From Promethearchaeota archaeon (GTDB lineage Archaea > Asgardarchaeota > Lokiarchaeia > Sigyniarchaeales > SOKP01): a DNA stretch of 34,350 nucleotides. The notes under the pieces were generated by a model. It did no database searches. It was given only the letters and a program-made list of their open reading frames with translations, and was not told where the DNA came from. Each line of letters opens with the position of its first letter. Position 1 is the first letter of the stretch. Shown here one piece after another: positions 23,476-30,955 of this stretch. Both the position numbers and the translations under genes were made by a program. The DNA is taken from contig JAEOTZ010000090.1 of the NCBI GenBank assembly GCA_016839585.1, positions 1-34,350 of the forward strand, in the 5' to 3' direction.

Positions 23476-24336
23476 ATGAACATCTTAAGTAAATTCAAAT
23501 CAAAAGCAAAAGGAAAGACGGCTAAAATAGGAGTAGGCTTAGGAACCTCAAAGTTTCACATCAATAAAGTATTCAATGCTACGATTAAATTTCTTAATGA
23601 GAATAATTCAAAAATTTATTTTTATGGGATAAAAGACTCAATTGAGCTAATTAGAAATACAGAATTATATAATGAATACGAATCTAGGATTTCGTTAATC
23701 AAAACAAATGAACCAGAGAAAGAAATGATAGAGAGTCTTATAAGCAAAAAAATAAATGGAATTATTCGTGGTTCACTAGATTCCCACCAATTTCTTAGTA
23801 TGGTTAAAAAAAATTTATACATTAAAGAAGTAAATCGGTTAGCACTATTAGAGACATCCAATGGAATCCAATTTTTTTTTGGACCAGTAGGTATAGATGA
23901 GTGTAATACCTTTGAAAAGAAAATTAGTTATATAAGAAAAGCTATAAATGAGTTTACGAATTTAAAAATTGAACCAAAAATTAGCATTTTAAGTGGTGGG
24001 AGAAAAAACGATTATAGCAGAGATGAAAGTGTAGATAAAACAATTCATATTGCTAATGATGTAGTTAAATTTATACAAGAAGAATATCCAGATATAAAAA
24101 TTACTCATGATGAAATTTTAATAGAAAATGCTATTGAGAAGGGTTCAAATTTAATTATAGCACCAGATGGGATCTCTGGAAACTTAATCTATCGGACATT
24201 AGTTCACTTAGGTGGAGGAAATGCGTATGGAGCAATTTATATGGGATTAAATAATATTATAATAGATACTTCAAGAGTAGGAAACATTTCTGAAATTCAA
24301 GGGGCCTTACTTTTAGCGGTAGCATTATCAAAATAG
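23476..24336 (+). CDS. mtxX: Methanogenesis marker protein 4 / MtxX-family homologue
   Basis: The 286-residue protein closely follows the MtxX (methanogenesis marker 4, phosphotransacetylase-like) pattern: IGVGLGTS near the start (residues about 20-27), GIIRGSLDSHQFL in the middle, PVGIDECNTFEKK, then the signature ILSGGRKNDYSRDESVDKTI, and near the C-terminus IAPDGISGNLIYRTLVHLGG and IDTSRVG. These recall blocks typical of the family. MtxX is found in methanogens and its biochemical role is not settled; the fold suggests a phosphate-acyl or nucleotide-binding transferase. The symbol follows the family name and does not imply methanogenesis. It lies 20 bases after the CPBP gene and is probably co-transcribed with it. 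Confidence 0.8.
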   Translation: MNILSKFKSKAKGKTAKIGVGLGTSKFHINKVFNATIKFLNENNSKIYFYGIKDSIELIRNTELYNEYESRISLIKTNEPEKEMIESLISKKINGIIRGSLDSHQFLSMVKKNLYIKEVNRLALLETSNGIQFFFGPVGIDECNTFEKKISYIRKAINEFTNLKIEPKISILSGGRKNDYSRDESVDKTIHIANDVVKFIQEEYPDIKITHDEILIENAIEKGSNLIIAPDGISGNLIYRTLVHLGGGNAYGAIYMGLNNIIIDTSRVGNISEIQGALLLAVALSK

Positions 24337-24350
24337 GCTTGTTTAATGTA

Positions 24351-26813
24351 TTATTTTTGAATTAAAACTTTTGAGAAAAACACTTTATCCTTATCTAATT
24401 TTATTGCTTCACCAATAATTTTGAATTGACTTTTTAATTTCACATCTCTTTGCGAAAGTAAGTCGGTCATAAGATCTAACTGTTTTGAACTATGGATTGA
24501 ATGGATGCTACCGACATAGACATCAATATTACCAGGTTCTACAATACATTCCATGTTTTCATTATAAAATCCCAGTTGCTTCATTGAAATAACAAATTTT
24601 ATTGATGCAATTTCTCCTGGTTCTAAAGTTATCCGTTTAAATCCAACTAATTCTTCAATAGGACGAGTAATAGTAGCCTCTCGATCATGAAAATACAACT
24701 GAATTATCTCATCACCACGAAGCTTACCAATATTTTTAACTTTCAAGGAAATTTCTACTTCTTCATTAATATCAACTTGAGGTTTATTGATCCTTAAATC
24801 ACTATATTCAAATTGGGTATAACTTAAACCATATCCAAAAGGAAATAGCGGTTCTGTATTCTCTTCAACATAGTTCCATGTTACTACTGATAAATTTCCA
24901 GTAGGTTTGTGATTATGAAAAACTGGGATCTGTCCTACATTACGAGGAATAGATATTGGTAATTTTCCTCCTGGATTATAATCACCAAATAACACATCTG
25001 CTACAGCATCAGCTCCTTGCTCACCAGGTAACCAAGCTTCTAAAATTGCAGGAATGTGTTCCTTTTCCCATGGAATTGATAATGGACGACCGTTGATTAA
25101 TACTAACACTATTGGAGTACCTGTAGCATAGATTTCCTGGACTAAATCTTCTTGCAAACCAGGTAATGTAAGCCTAGTACGATCACGAAACTCACCACTG
25201 GTACAATCCTTTATCATTCCTGATTTTCCTCCCATAACTAGAATCGCAACCTCAGCTTTTTTGGCAATTTCAATTGCTTCATTAAACCCTTTCTTATCAT
25301 ATTCAAGAATTTCACACCCTTTAGCATAGTATATTTTAGTACTTTTAGAAACCTTTTGTTTTATAGCTTCTAATATGCTTTTGATATTGTAAATACTGCG
25401 AGTAAATGCATCTTTATCATTGCTCTCTATTAAATCTCTATAAAGAGATACAGTTTCTTCATCAAGATCACCTAAAGTACTTACATCTGCAAAAGAAGCT
25501 TCAAATTGACTTATAAAAGTATAATCACCAAAAAGATTTCGTATACTATTTGCATTTGGGCCAATAATAGCAATAGATTTCATATTTTTCTTTAGAGGTA
25601 AGAGATTATTTTCATTGTTTAGTAAGATCATAGATTTAAGAGCTATTTTTTTAGCTAGAACCTTAGCTTCTGGATTTAAAAAAGTTTCCGCAATGATTTC
25701 GGGATTATCATCAATATATGGATTCTCGAATAACCCAAGTTCAAACTTCTTTTTCAAAACTCGAGCAACAGACCTATTCACTATCTTTTCATCTATTTCT
25801 CCATTTTTAACAGCTCTAATAAATCCCCTACCATATCCCGCGGTTCTGGGAAGCTCTACATCAAGACCTGCTTTTATTGCTAGAATTGCCGCTTCAGTTG
25901 AATCCTTAGCTATTCGGTGTATTAAACATGCAAGTTCAAGGGTAACATAATCTGAAACGACTATACCAGTAAAACCTAATTTATCCCTTAACAAATCTGT
26001 CAATAATTCATGTGATATACCACATGGAATTCCATCAATTTCATGATAAGCATTCATAATTGAACCGATATTAGATTCCACTATTGCTGCTTCAAATGGT
26101 TTTGCATATACTTCCAATAACTCTCTTTTAGGGATAAATGCTGGTCCCCAATTTCTCCCCCCCTGTGGTAACCCATGCCCCAAAAAATGTTTCCCTGTTG
26201 CAATAATTCCAGTCTTAAGTGAATCACCTTGTATCCCCTTTACATATGCAACCCCCATACGAGATACTAAATACGGGTCCTCTCCAAATGTTTCTTCCGT
26301 TCTACCCCATCTTGGATCACGAGCTATATCAAGAACGGGAGAAAGAGCTTGATGAGCACCAACAATACGCATCTGTTTACTAATTATTTTTGTCATAGCT
26401 TCAACAATCTCTGGATCCCATGTAGAAGCAACTCCAATGATTTGTGGAAAAACTGTTCCCTCTCTTGAAGTAAAGCCACATAAACATTCTTCATGAATTA
26501 TTGTTGGTATTCCTAACCGTGTTTTTTCCTTTAAAAATTTCTGTATGCCATTTGCAATTTTTACAGATTTTTTAGGGGGTAGATTCATAAGTCCTCCAAT
26601 TCGAGAAATTTGACCAATACCATGCTTAAATTTTGTTTCCATTTTTTCGATCGATAACTCTTGGGACTCTAATACAGCCTTTGGGTACTGAGAACCAAGT
26701 TGTGCCACCTTTTCTTCAATAGTCATCCTTGAGAGGAGATCCTCTACTCTTTTTTCAATTGGTTGAGAAGAATCTAAATAGAGTTTTCTATCATTTTTCT
26801 TATCTAAATTCAT
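24351..26813 (-). CDS. Glycoside hydrolase family 3 beta-glycosidase
   Basis: The 820-residue protein has the three-domain GH3 layout. The (beta/alpha)8 barrel carries ARDPRWGRTEETFGEDPYL (164-182), the KH(F) pair at 208-210 and the nucleophile D288 in GIVVSDY. The second alpha/beta domain (about 400-620) includes GKSGMIKDCTSGEFRDR. A C-terminal fibronectin III-like domain (FKRITLEPGE, about 720-745) follows. The family removes terminal beta-linked sugars, typically beta-glucose or beta-xylose. I see no signal peptide, so it is cytoplasmic and probably acts on imported oligosaccharides. The bound sugar cannot be named from the sequence. The start is ATG at 26813. It converges with the MtxX gene, 14 bases apart. 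Confidence 0.93.
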   Translation of the reverse strand: MNLDKKNDRKLYLDSSQPIEKRVEDLLSRMTIEEKVAQLGSQYPKAVLESQELSIEKMETKFKHGIGQISRIGGLMNLPPKKSVKIANGIQKFLKEKTRLGIPTIIHEECLCGFTSREGTVFPQIIGVASTWDPEIVEAMTKIISKQMRIVGAHQALSPVLDIARDPRWGRTEETFGEDPYLVSRMGVAYVKGIQGDSLKTGIIATGKHFLGHGLPQGGRNWGPAFIPKRELLEVYAKPFEAAIVESNIGSIMNAYHEIDGIPCGISHELLTDLLRDKLGFTGIVVSDYVTLELACLIHRIAKDSTEAAILAIKAGLDVELPRTAGYGRGFIRAVKNGEIDEKIVNRSVARVLKKKFELGLFENPYIDDNPEIIAETFLNPEAKVLAKKIALKSMILLNNENNLLPLKKNMKSIAIIGPNANSIRNLFGDYTFISQFEASFADVSTLGDLDEETVSLYRDLIESNDKDAFTRSIYNIKSILEAIKQKVSKSTKIYYAKGCEILEYDKKGFNEAIEIAKKAEVAILVMGGKSGMIKDCTSGEFRDRTRLTLPGLQEDLVQEIYATGTPIVLVLINGRPLSIPWEKEHIPAILEAWLPGEQGADAVADVLFGDYNPGGKLPISIPRNVGQIPVFHNHKPTGNLSVVTWNYVEENTEPLFPFGYGLSYTQFEYSDLRINKPQVDINEEVEISLKVKNIGKLRGDEIIQLYFHDREATITRPIEELVGFKRITLEPGEIASIKFVISMKQLGFYNENMECIVEPGNIDVYVGSIHSIHSSKQLDLMTDLLSQRDVKLKSQFKIIGEAIKLDKDKVFFSKVLIQK

Positions 26814-26933
26814 ATCGTTTCAACATTAATTTATAATTAATTCCCTAAATTCCATTAATATTAGTAAATATGACTTTACTTTAAAAATTAATAAATTGAA
26901 TTATTGATCGTGAAATTTAGGTTTCACGTACTT

Positions 26934-26960
26934 TCAAAAGAAAAAGAAAAAAAAATGTTT
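26934..26960 (-). terminator. Poly-T tract (minus strand) after the small membrane protein
   Basis: A dense A-rich stretch (26936-26954) is read on the minus strand as repeated T-runs that begin just beyond the stop of the leftward gene at 26966. It is the strongest T-rich terminator candidate in the window. Confidence 0.45.
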
Positions 26961-26965
26961 TAAAA

Positions 26966-27271
26966 CTAACTAAGGGCTCCTACAAAAGCCGCAAGGAGTA
27001 CAATTATTCCTCCAATTAGTATACCAAAAATTATTAAAAAAAGTCCAATTACCCCCAAAATAGCAGGAGTATAATGAATCGGTTTAAACCCTAAAAAAAT
27101 AGCTATTATAGCAATTATGAGAGCAATTACTCCACCTGCAATACCCAGCAGTCCCCATTTAAATACTCCAAAGCCAGCTAAATTTAAAATCGCTTCAATA
27201 ACTCCCACTATTCCCCCAATAATAGCTAAACCACGCATGGTTTTATCTGCTTCTTGAATTGCACTAAACAT
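26966..27271 (-). CDS. Small membrane protein, about three to four TM helices
   Basis: The 101-residue protein is mostly hydrophobic, with membrane segments at about 13-34, 38-62 and 68-98. The last one is long enough to be two short helices. A short charged N-terminus (MFSAIQEADKTMRGL) faces the cytoplasm if positive-inside holds. Glycine and alanine are frequent in the helices. No motif or family is recognised. The start is ATG at 27271. It lies upstream of the GH3 gene on the same strand, 152 bases away, and between the GH3 gene and tRNA-Pro. Confidence 0.65.
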   Translation of the reverse strand: MFSAIQEADKTMRGLAIIGGIVGVIEAILNLAGFGVFKWGLLGIAGGVIALIIAIIAIFLGFKPIHYTPAILGVIGLFLIIFGILIGGIIVLLAAFVGALS

Positions 27272-27412
27272 ATGATCACAAAATGATTTAATTTTATTAA
27301 AAAATAGCTTTTACCTACTTAAAAATCTATACTAAATTTGACAATTCTTAAGAATATAATTTCTATTTTTTATTAATAATATAAAAAGCTAGTAAAATGG
27401 GAGAGGGGGGAT

Positions 27413-27442
27413 TTGTTCGGAATGCCCGAAACGGGAAATTCG
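27413..27442 (-). other. T-loop intron of tRNA-Pro
   Basis: This 30-base insertion sits after TTCAA of the T-loop, at the same site as in tRNA-Arg. The central helix is GTTC/GAAC, the 5' bulge AAC and the 3' bulge AAA. The intron hairpin has GAAT/ATTC and CCCG/CGGG stems around a TTT loop, with a small asymmetry. Confidence 0.83.
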
Positions 27443-27463
27443 TTGAACCCCCGACCACTCGGC

Positions 27464-27492
27464 TTCTGAAAACTCAGCAAATGCAGAGATTA
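27464..27492 (-). other. Anticodon-loop intron (37/38) of tRNA-Pro
   Basis: This 29-base insertion lies between G37 and G38. The central helix is CTGG/TCAG with one G-T pair, and the bulges are GGT and AAG. The intron helix is AATCTC with GAGTTT, one mismatch. It is a regular archaeal splicing-endonuclease substrate. Confidence 0.82.
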
Positions 27493-27542
27493 CCCCAGCC
27501 GAGTATCATACCAATCTAGACTACCCTCCCCGGGTAAGAAAG

Positions 27543-27557
27543 GGTTTTAAAAGTTAT
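27543..27557 (-). promoter_or_regulatory. TATA-like promoter of tRNA-Pro
   Basis: The plus strand has GGTTTTAAAAGTTA here, read in the minus direction as AACTTTTAAAACC, ending about 15 bases before the tRNA 5' end at 27530. The spacing suits transcription beginning just upstream of the tRNA. Confidence 0.45.
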
Positions 27558-27688
27558 GATATGAATTGTAAATGCTCTTAATTAAAAAACATTTCTGAGA
27601 ATCTTTATATTTTAAACCAATAATTTTTATATTTCTTAGAGGGTTTTTTATCTTATATTTTTTCAAAATTTTTCACTTAATGATTTAA

Positions 27689-27985
27689 ATGCGTTCACGT
27701 AAACCGTTTATAATTTTTTGGCCTGCTTATTTCGATGCAAAAAAAAGCAGAGCCGAAGGAAGGCGTATTTCTAAAAAATTCGCAATTGAAAGAATGAGCA
27801 CCGAGTCTCTACTTAAAGCTGCAAAACGATTGGGATACAATGTTCAACTTGAGGAAGGTTATAACTATCCAAGAACATGGTGGGACGATCCAGGGAGAGT
27901 TTTAATAGATATTAAGGGAAAGAAAAAATCAAAAGTGATGCTAGAGATAGCAAAAGAAATTAGAAAAATGCAAACAAAAAATTAA
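27689..27985 (+). CDS. srp19: Signal recognition particle 19 kDa protein (SRP19)
   Basis: The 98-residue protein matches SRP19: it opens with an IFWPAYFDAKKSRAEGRRIS block (residues 9-28), whose aromatic strand and 'SRxxGRR' loop bind the tetraloops of SRP RNA. The central strand-loop ETYNYPRTWWDDPGRVLIDI-like segment (here EGYNYPRTWWDDPGRVLIDI, 56-75) and the C-terminal helix with the basic tail complete it. Length is normal for archaeal SRP19 (about 90-105). It is needed to assemble SRP54 on SRP RNA for membrane-protein targeting. The start is ATG at 27689. hypA follows after 9 bases, so the two are likely one transcript, although they are functionally unrelated. I found no SRP RNA in the window. 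Confidence 0.92.
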   Translation: MRSRKPFIIFWPAYFDAKKSRAEGRRISKKFAIERMSTESLLKAAKRLGYNVQLEEGYNYPRTWWDDPGRVLIDIKGKKKSKVMLEIAKEIRKMQTKN

Positions 27986-27994
27986 ATTCTATAA

Positions 27995-28366
27995 ATGCAC
28001 GAATTTGCTTTTGCCTATAATATTTTTAAAGTAGCTGAAGCTACAGCATTGAAATATAATGCAAAAAAGATCTCGGAAGTTCTTCTTGAAATTGGAGAAT
28101 TGACTTTAATTGTTCCTGACCTTCTTCGACGATCATTTGAAATGGCTACTAAAGGTTCAATAGCAGAAGGAGCAATACTAAATATTAAAATAATTCCGGG
28201 AAAAGTTAAATGTCGAGAATGTAATAAAAATTCGGAAGTATCTTTAACAAGAGAGGCTCAGTTAACTGGACTTCAACTTTTTAGATGTAAATATTGTGGA
28301 AGTAATAATACTGAGATTATCGAAGGTAAAAAAGCAAACGTTAAAAACATTAAAATTCAAGAATAA
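27995..28366 (+). CDS. hypA: HypA nickel metallochaperone for [NiFe] hydrogenase maturation
   Basis: The 123-residue protein begins MHE, whose His2 is the nickel ligand of HypA. It has the zinc site C73-x2-C76 (CREC) and C98-x2-C101 (CKYC), near the normal spacing. The N-terminal helix-strand fold LLEIGELTLIVPDLLRRSFE (residues 30-49) is also typical. With HypB it delivers nickel to the large subunit of [NiFe] hydrogenase. No hydrogenase genes are in this window, but hypA implies that the organism has such an enzyme. It follows SRP19 by 9 bases. The gene converges with rps8e, with 8 bases between them. Confidence 0.93.
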   Translation: MHEFAFAYNIFKVAEATALKYNAKKISEVLLEIGELTLIVPDLLRRSFEMATKGSIAEGAILNIKIIPGKVKCRECNKNSEVSLTREAQLTGLQLFRCKYCGSNNTEIIEGKKANVKNIKIQE

Positions 28367-28374
28367 GTTAAATT

Positions 28375-28752
28375 TTAAACTAAAACTCCATTTAATTGCC
28401 CTGTCTGTCCCGGTCTACTAGTAATTTTTGCATTTCCTAATTCGGTTTCAACAACAGCTCCTTTGGTTAAGATATGCCTACGATTCAAGGCTTTTGAAGC
28501 ATCATTTCTCTCAAAGTCTAAAATTCTCACCCTAGATGTTTTATTTGTATTAGGGTCTGTTACATTTATATACTGAGAGGAGAATAGTTTTAATTTTGTA
28601 TTTCCACCCATAACCCGTTGTTTCTTTTTCTTCTCTTCACCTATTGTAGTATCAATTGTTGGGCGTTCAAGTTCTCTTTTCCTTTTTTTCTTAAAATGCT
28701 TGTATTTTTTTCCGGTAAATTTCCTTTTACTTCGAGCTTGGCTTCTTGCCAT
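28375..28752 (-). CDS. rps8e: Ribosomal protein S8e (eS8)
   Basis: The 125-residue protein starts with a very basic N-terminus (SKRKFTGKKYKHFKKKRKRE) followed by the S8e core GGNTKLKLFSSQYINVTD (residues 49-66). The sequence then runs to NRRHILTKGAVVETELGNAKITSRPGQTGQLNGVL, as in archaeal eS8. The archaeal version is short (about 125-130) compared with eukaryotic eS8 (about 208), and this length fits. It belongs to the small ribosomal subunit. The start is ATG at 28752; the spacing to the diverging psmB is 196 bases, which carries both promoters. Confidence 0.94.
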   Translation of the reverse strand: MARSQARSKRKFTGKKYKHFKKKRKRELERPTIDTTIGEEKKKKQRVMGGNTKLKLFSSQYINVTDPNTNKTSRVRILDFERNDASKALNRRHILTKGAVVETELGNAKITSRPGQTGQLNGVLV

Positions 28753-28948
28753 GAAAGATTAACCAGTCCAATTTACTAAAATTAGTCCAATTTATTATTA
28801 TTTTTGATAAGAAAGGATATCTTTAAAATTTTTTTAAAAATCTACATTAATTATGATTTATTAAAGTAAAATAAATATAGAAACAATTTTTATTTAAGTT
28901 AAACCACTTAATTTATTATTGATAATAATAGAATAATCTTACTTTAAA

Positions 28949-29590
28949 ATGACTGAAAACAATTTAAATCCCCACAATTTAGATCAAGAGTCGATAAATA
29001 AAGCATTGCAATCCGGGACTACTACAGTTGGTATTATTGTTAGTGATGGAGTTATTATGGGTACTGAATCTCAAGCAACTGCCGGTTTCACAGTAGCTAC
29101 TAAACAAGCAAAGAAATTATTTGAAATAAATAAATACACCGCAGCGACTATATCTGGTGGTGTTGCTGATTGCCAATATGTCATTAATCAACTTTATGCT
29201 TTATCCCGATTAAAAGAAGTTGAAGAAGAGAAAATCCCCGAACCAAAATATATAGCAAGCATTACAAGAAATATTCTCTTTTCAGGCAGATCATTTTTTG
29301 TCTCTATGATGATTGTAGGGGGATATTCTCTAAAAGAAAATGCTGGAAAACTTTATGGTATCGATCTCTTAGGTACTCTTTATGAAGAAGATAAATTTAT
29401 ATCATTTGGGTCTGGATCTCCATTTTCTCTAGGTGTTTTAGAAGCTGATTGGAAACCCAATATGACAAAAGAAGATGGTATAGAGCTTGTAAAAACAGCA
29501 ATCTCAAGTTCTAGAGAAAGGGATGCCGCATCTGGATTTAAAATTCAATTATGTAGTATAGATAAAGAAGGTTTTAAGCAACTTCAATAA
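28949..29590 (+). CDS. psmB: 20S proteasome beta subunit (active, Thr1 protease)
   Basis: The 213-residue protein has a 23-residue propeptide ending in QSG, so processing after Gly23 exposes Thr1 in TTTVGIIVSDG. In mature numbering, E17 (TES) and K33 (QAKKLFE) are present, giving the Thr-Glu/Asp-Lys catalytic set of archaeal beta subunits. Residue 19 is Gln rather than the common Arg. The rest follows the Ntn fold (SGGVADCQYVINQL, FGSGSPFSLGVLE and KTAISSSRERDAASG). It assembles into beta rings stacked on alpha rings and degrades unfolded proteins; the alpha subunit is not in the window. It ends 4 bases before the stop of the converging JAMM protease, suggesting a linked pair. Confidence 0.95.
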   Translation: MTENNLNPHNLDQESINKALQSGTTTVGIIVSDGVIMGTESQATAGFTVATKQAKKLFEINKYTAATISGGVADCQYVINQLYALSRLKEVEEEKIPEPKYIASITRNILFSGRSFFVSMMIVGGYSLKENAGKLYGIDLLGTLYEEDKFISFGSGSPFSLGVLEADWKPNMTKEDGIELVKTAISSSRERDAASGFKIQLCSIDKEGFKQLQ

Positions 29591-29593
29591 TAC

Positions 29594-30091
29594 TTAAGTT
29601 TTTGAATTTTTAATTTTTACCTCTATTTGCATGAATTCATTATTAAAAAGAATATATCCATTTAATTTCATATTTCTTACATTCATTATTGCCCAGATTT
29701 GATTTTTAAATGCTTTATTACCGCAATTATCTAAAAATCTCATATTAGTAAAATCAGTTTCGCTGGGATATGTACCACCGGGATGAGAATGAAAAATACT
29801 AATTAAGCGTAAATTGTCTTTTTGAAAAGCTTCTTGAAATATTCGGTTCAATTCTTCGAGATTTTTCATGAGAAAAGCAACCGGACTTTTTTGATTGGAT
29901 TCTATACAACTAAACTTTTTTCCTCTAAAATGGTATTGATATTCGCCATTATGAACTATTTCTTTAACTTCTCCGAAAAGTAATCCACACGCTTCATTAG
30001 GACTAGCATTTTTTACACATACTATTAGTTGATTTAGAAGTAGCTGATTTAAAATCAGTTTAATATCTTTTTCAAATTTAATGATTCTCAA
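29594..30091 (-). CDS. JAMM/MPN+ metalloprotease (Rpn11/Mov34-like, deubiquitinase-type)
   Basis: The 165-residue protein has the complete JAMM site: E33 in NEACGLLFG and the HxHPx6SxxD motif H101, H103, S110, D113 (HSHPGGTYPSETD). This motif binds a catalytic zinc and hydrolyses isopeptide bonds in Rpn11 and its archaeal relatives. The start is TTG at 30091, because a stop precedes it in frame and there is no nearby ATG. An AAAAGGT lies directly upstream. It is tail to tail with the proteasome beta gene. In Asgard archaea such proteins may act on ubiquitin-like modifiers; in other archaea they release SAMP conjugates. I found no ubiquitin, E1 or E2 gene in the window. Confidence 0.9.
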   Translation of the reverse strand: MRIIKFEKDIKLILNQLLLNQLIVCVKNASPNEACGLLFGEVKEIVHNGEYQYHFRGKKFSCIESNQKSPVAFLMKNLEELNRIFQEAFQKDNLRLISIFHSHPGGTYPSETDFTNMRFLDNCGNKAFKNQIWAIMNVRNMKLNGYILFNNEFMQIEVKIKNSKT

Positions 30092-30109
30092 ACCTTTTCA
30101 ATATGATTT

Positions 30110-30811
30110 TCAGATTAAGGTTAATGCTGCATTCAACGCTGCTAACCTTGCTTTTTTAGTATTATCACCTAATCCAATAATTATTACGTCATTTTTTTCA
30201 AGAGATATCTTTTCAATAGTATTTTTAATTTGTAAACTTTTAAAATAATTTTGAATTGTCTTATTTATTTCTGTCTTATTTTTATCATCATCTGATAAAG
30301 ATCCTAAAGGAAATACTAATCTATCTCCATTATAGATTAAACATGTAGCACCAATACCATCAACTTTAATTGCAGCATCTCTTTGTGTCACTCCATTGGT
30401 GATCCTATTGCCTTTATTTTTCACTTGACAAATATAGGGATTTGCTTTATTTGTTTCAATAATGATATCTTTTAATATTTCTAAATTGCCTTCTATTAGA
30501 AATGGAATATGAATTTTGATTTTATTTAAATAATCCAATCCCTTTTCTGTAAGAATATGACCTTTTCTTTTACTTTCAGATTCACTTTTAGCATCTCCAT
30601 TTGGAACCGTTATAAAACCACCTCTTTGTTTTAATTTTTTAATTAGAGATCTTGATGTCCCCGAGCCAATTAATAACTCTTTTTGTAATCGATATCTCCC
30701 AATTCCTTCTAAATTTTCTCCAAAAATGAATAAAGCTAGAATTATATGAACTTTCTCAAATGTTGGTTTTATTGTAGTACTTTCAAATAATTCGTTTAAT
30801 TCTTGAAACAT
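30110..30811 (-). CDS. DUF4443-like winged-helix regulator
   Basis: The frame is open from TTG 30823, but ATG 30811 (MFQELNELFES) is the better start, giving 233 residues. The N-terminal 90 residues fit a winged helix (RLQKELLIGSGTSRSLIKKLKQRG, then the wing ITVPNG and a GHILTEKGLDYLNK helix). The C-terminal domain reads RDAAIKVDGIGATCLIYNGDRLVFPLGS, then VIIIGLGDNTKKARLAALNAALT. This matches the DUF4443 family of archaeal proteins, which pair a winged helix with a ligand- or nucleotide-binding domain. The regulated genes are unknown. It is 18 bases from the JAMM gene on the same strand and may share its transcript. Confidence 0.7.
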   Translation of the reverse strand: MFQELNELFESTTIKPTFEKVHIILALFIFGENLEGIGRYRLQKELLIGSGTSRSLIKKLKQRGGFITVPNGDAKSESESKRKGHILTEKGLDYLNKIKIHIPFLIEGNLEILKDIIIETNKANPYICQVKNKGNRITNGVTQRDAAIKVDGIGATCLIYNGDRLVFPLGSLSDDDKNKTEINKTIQNYFKSLQIKNTIEKISLEKNDVIIIGLGDNTKKARLAALNAALTLI

Positions 30812-30955
30812 TATTACATTCAAGTATAATTAATTAATAAGTATAAAAAAAAATGATGTTTAAAAAAAATAAAATTTAAAATATAATTACATTAATTATC
30901 TAGTAAATTAAAAATCAGTTCAGAATTCCGCAATTACAAATTTGTATTATAAGAC

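Larger units (their letters stand above)
27398..27530 (-). tRNA. tRNA-Pro(GGG), two introns (37/38 and T-loop)
   Basis: On the minus strand the acceptor GGGAGGG/CTCTCCC (one G-T pair), D-arm of the GTCT...GGTATGAT type common in tRNA-Pro, anticodon stem CTCGG/CCGAG, variable loop TGGTC and T-stem GGGGG/CCCCC form, with discriminator A. The loop CTGGGG then G38 gives anticodon GGG, reading CCC and CCU. Intron 1 is 27464-27492 (29 bases) with central helix CTGG/TCAG. Intron 2 is 27413-27442 (30 bases) in the T-loop with central helix GTTC/GAAC. Removing both leaves 74 bases and T-loop TTCAAAT, the same end state as in tRNA-Arg. No CCA is encoded. A TATA-like stretch is upstream. Confidence 0.9.

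Noticed and set aside
24351-26813. Plus-strand open frame near 25615-25950 inside the GH3 region
   Set aside because: The GH3 gene on the minus strand has full catalytic motifs, so the opposite frame is a shadow.
27399-27452. GC-rich hairpin at 27399-27452 read as a terminator or small RNA
   Set aside because: It is the acceptor/T-arm of tRNA-Pro plus its T-loop intron.
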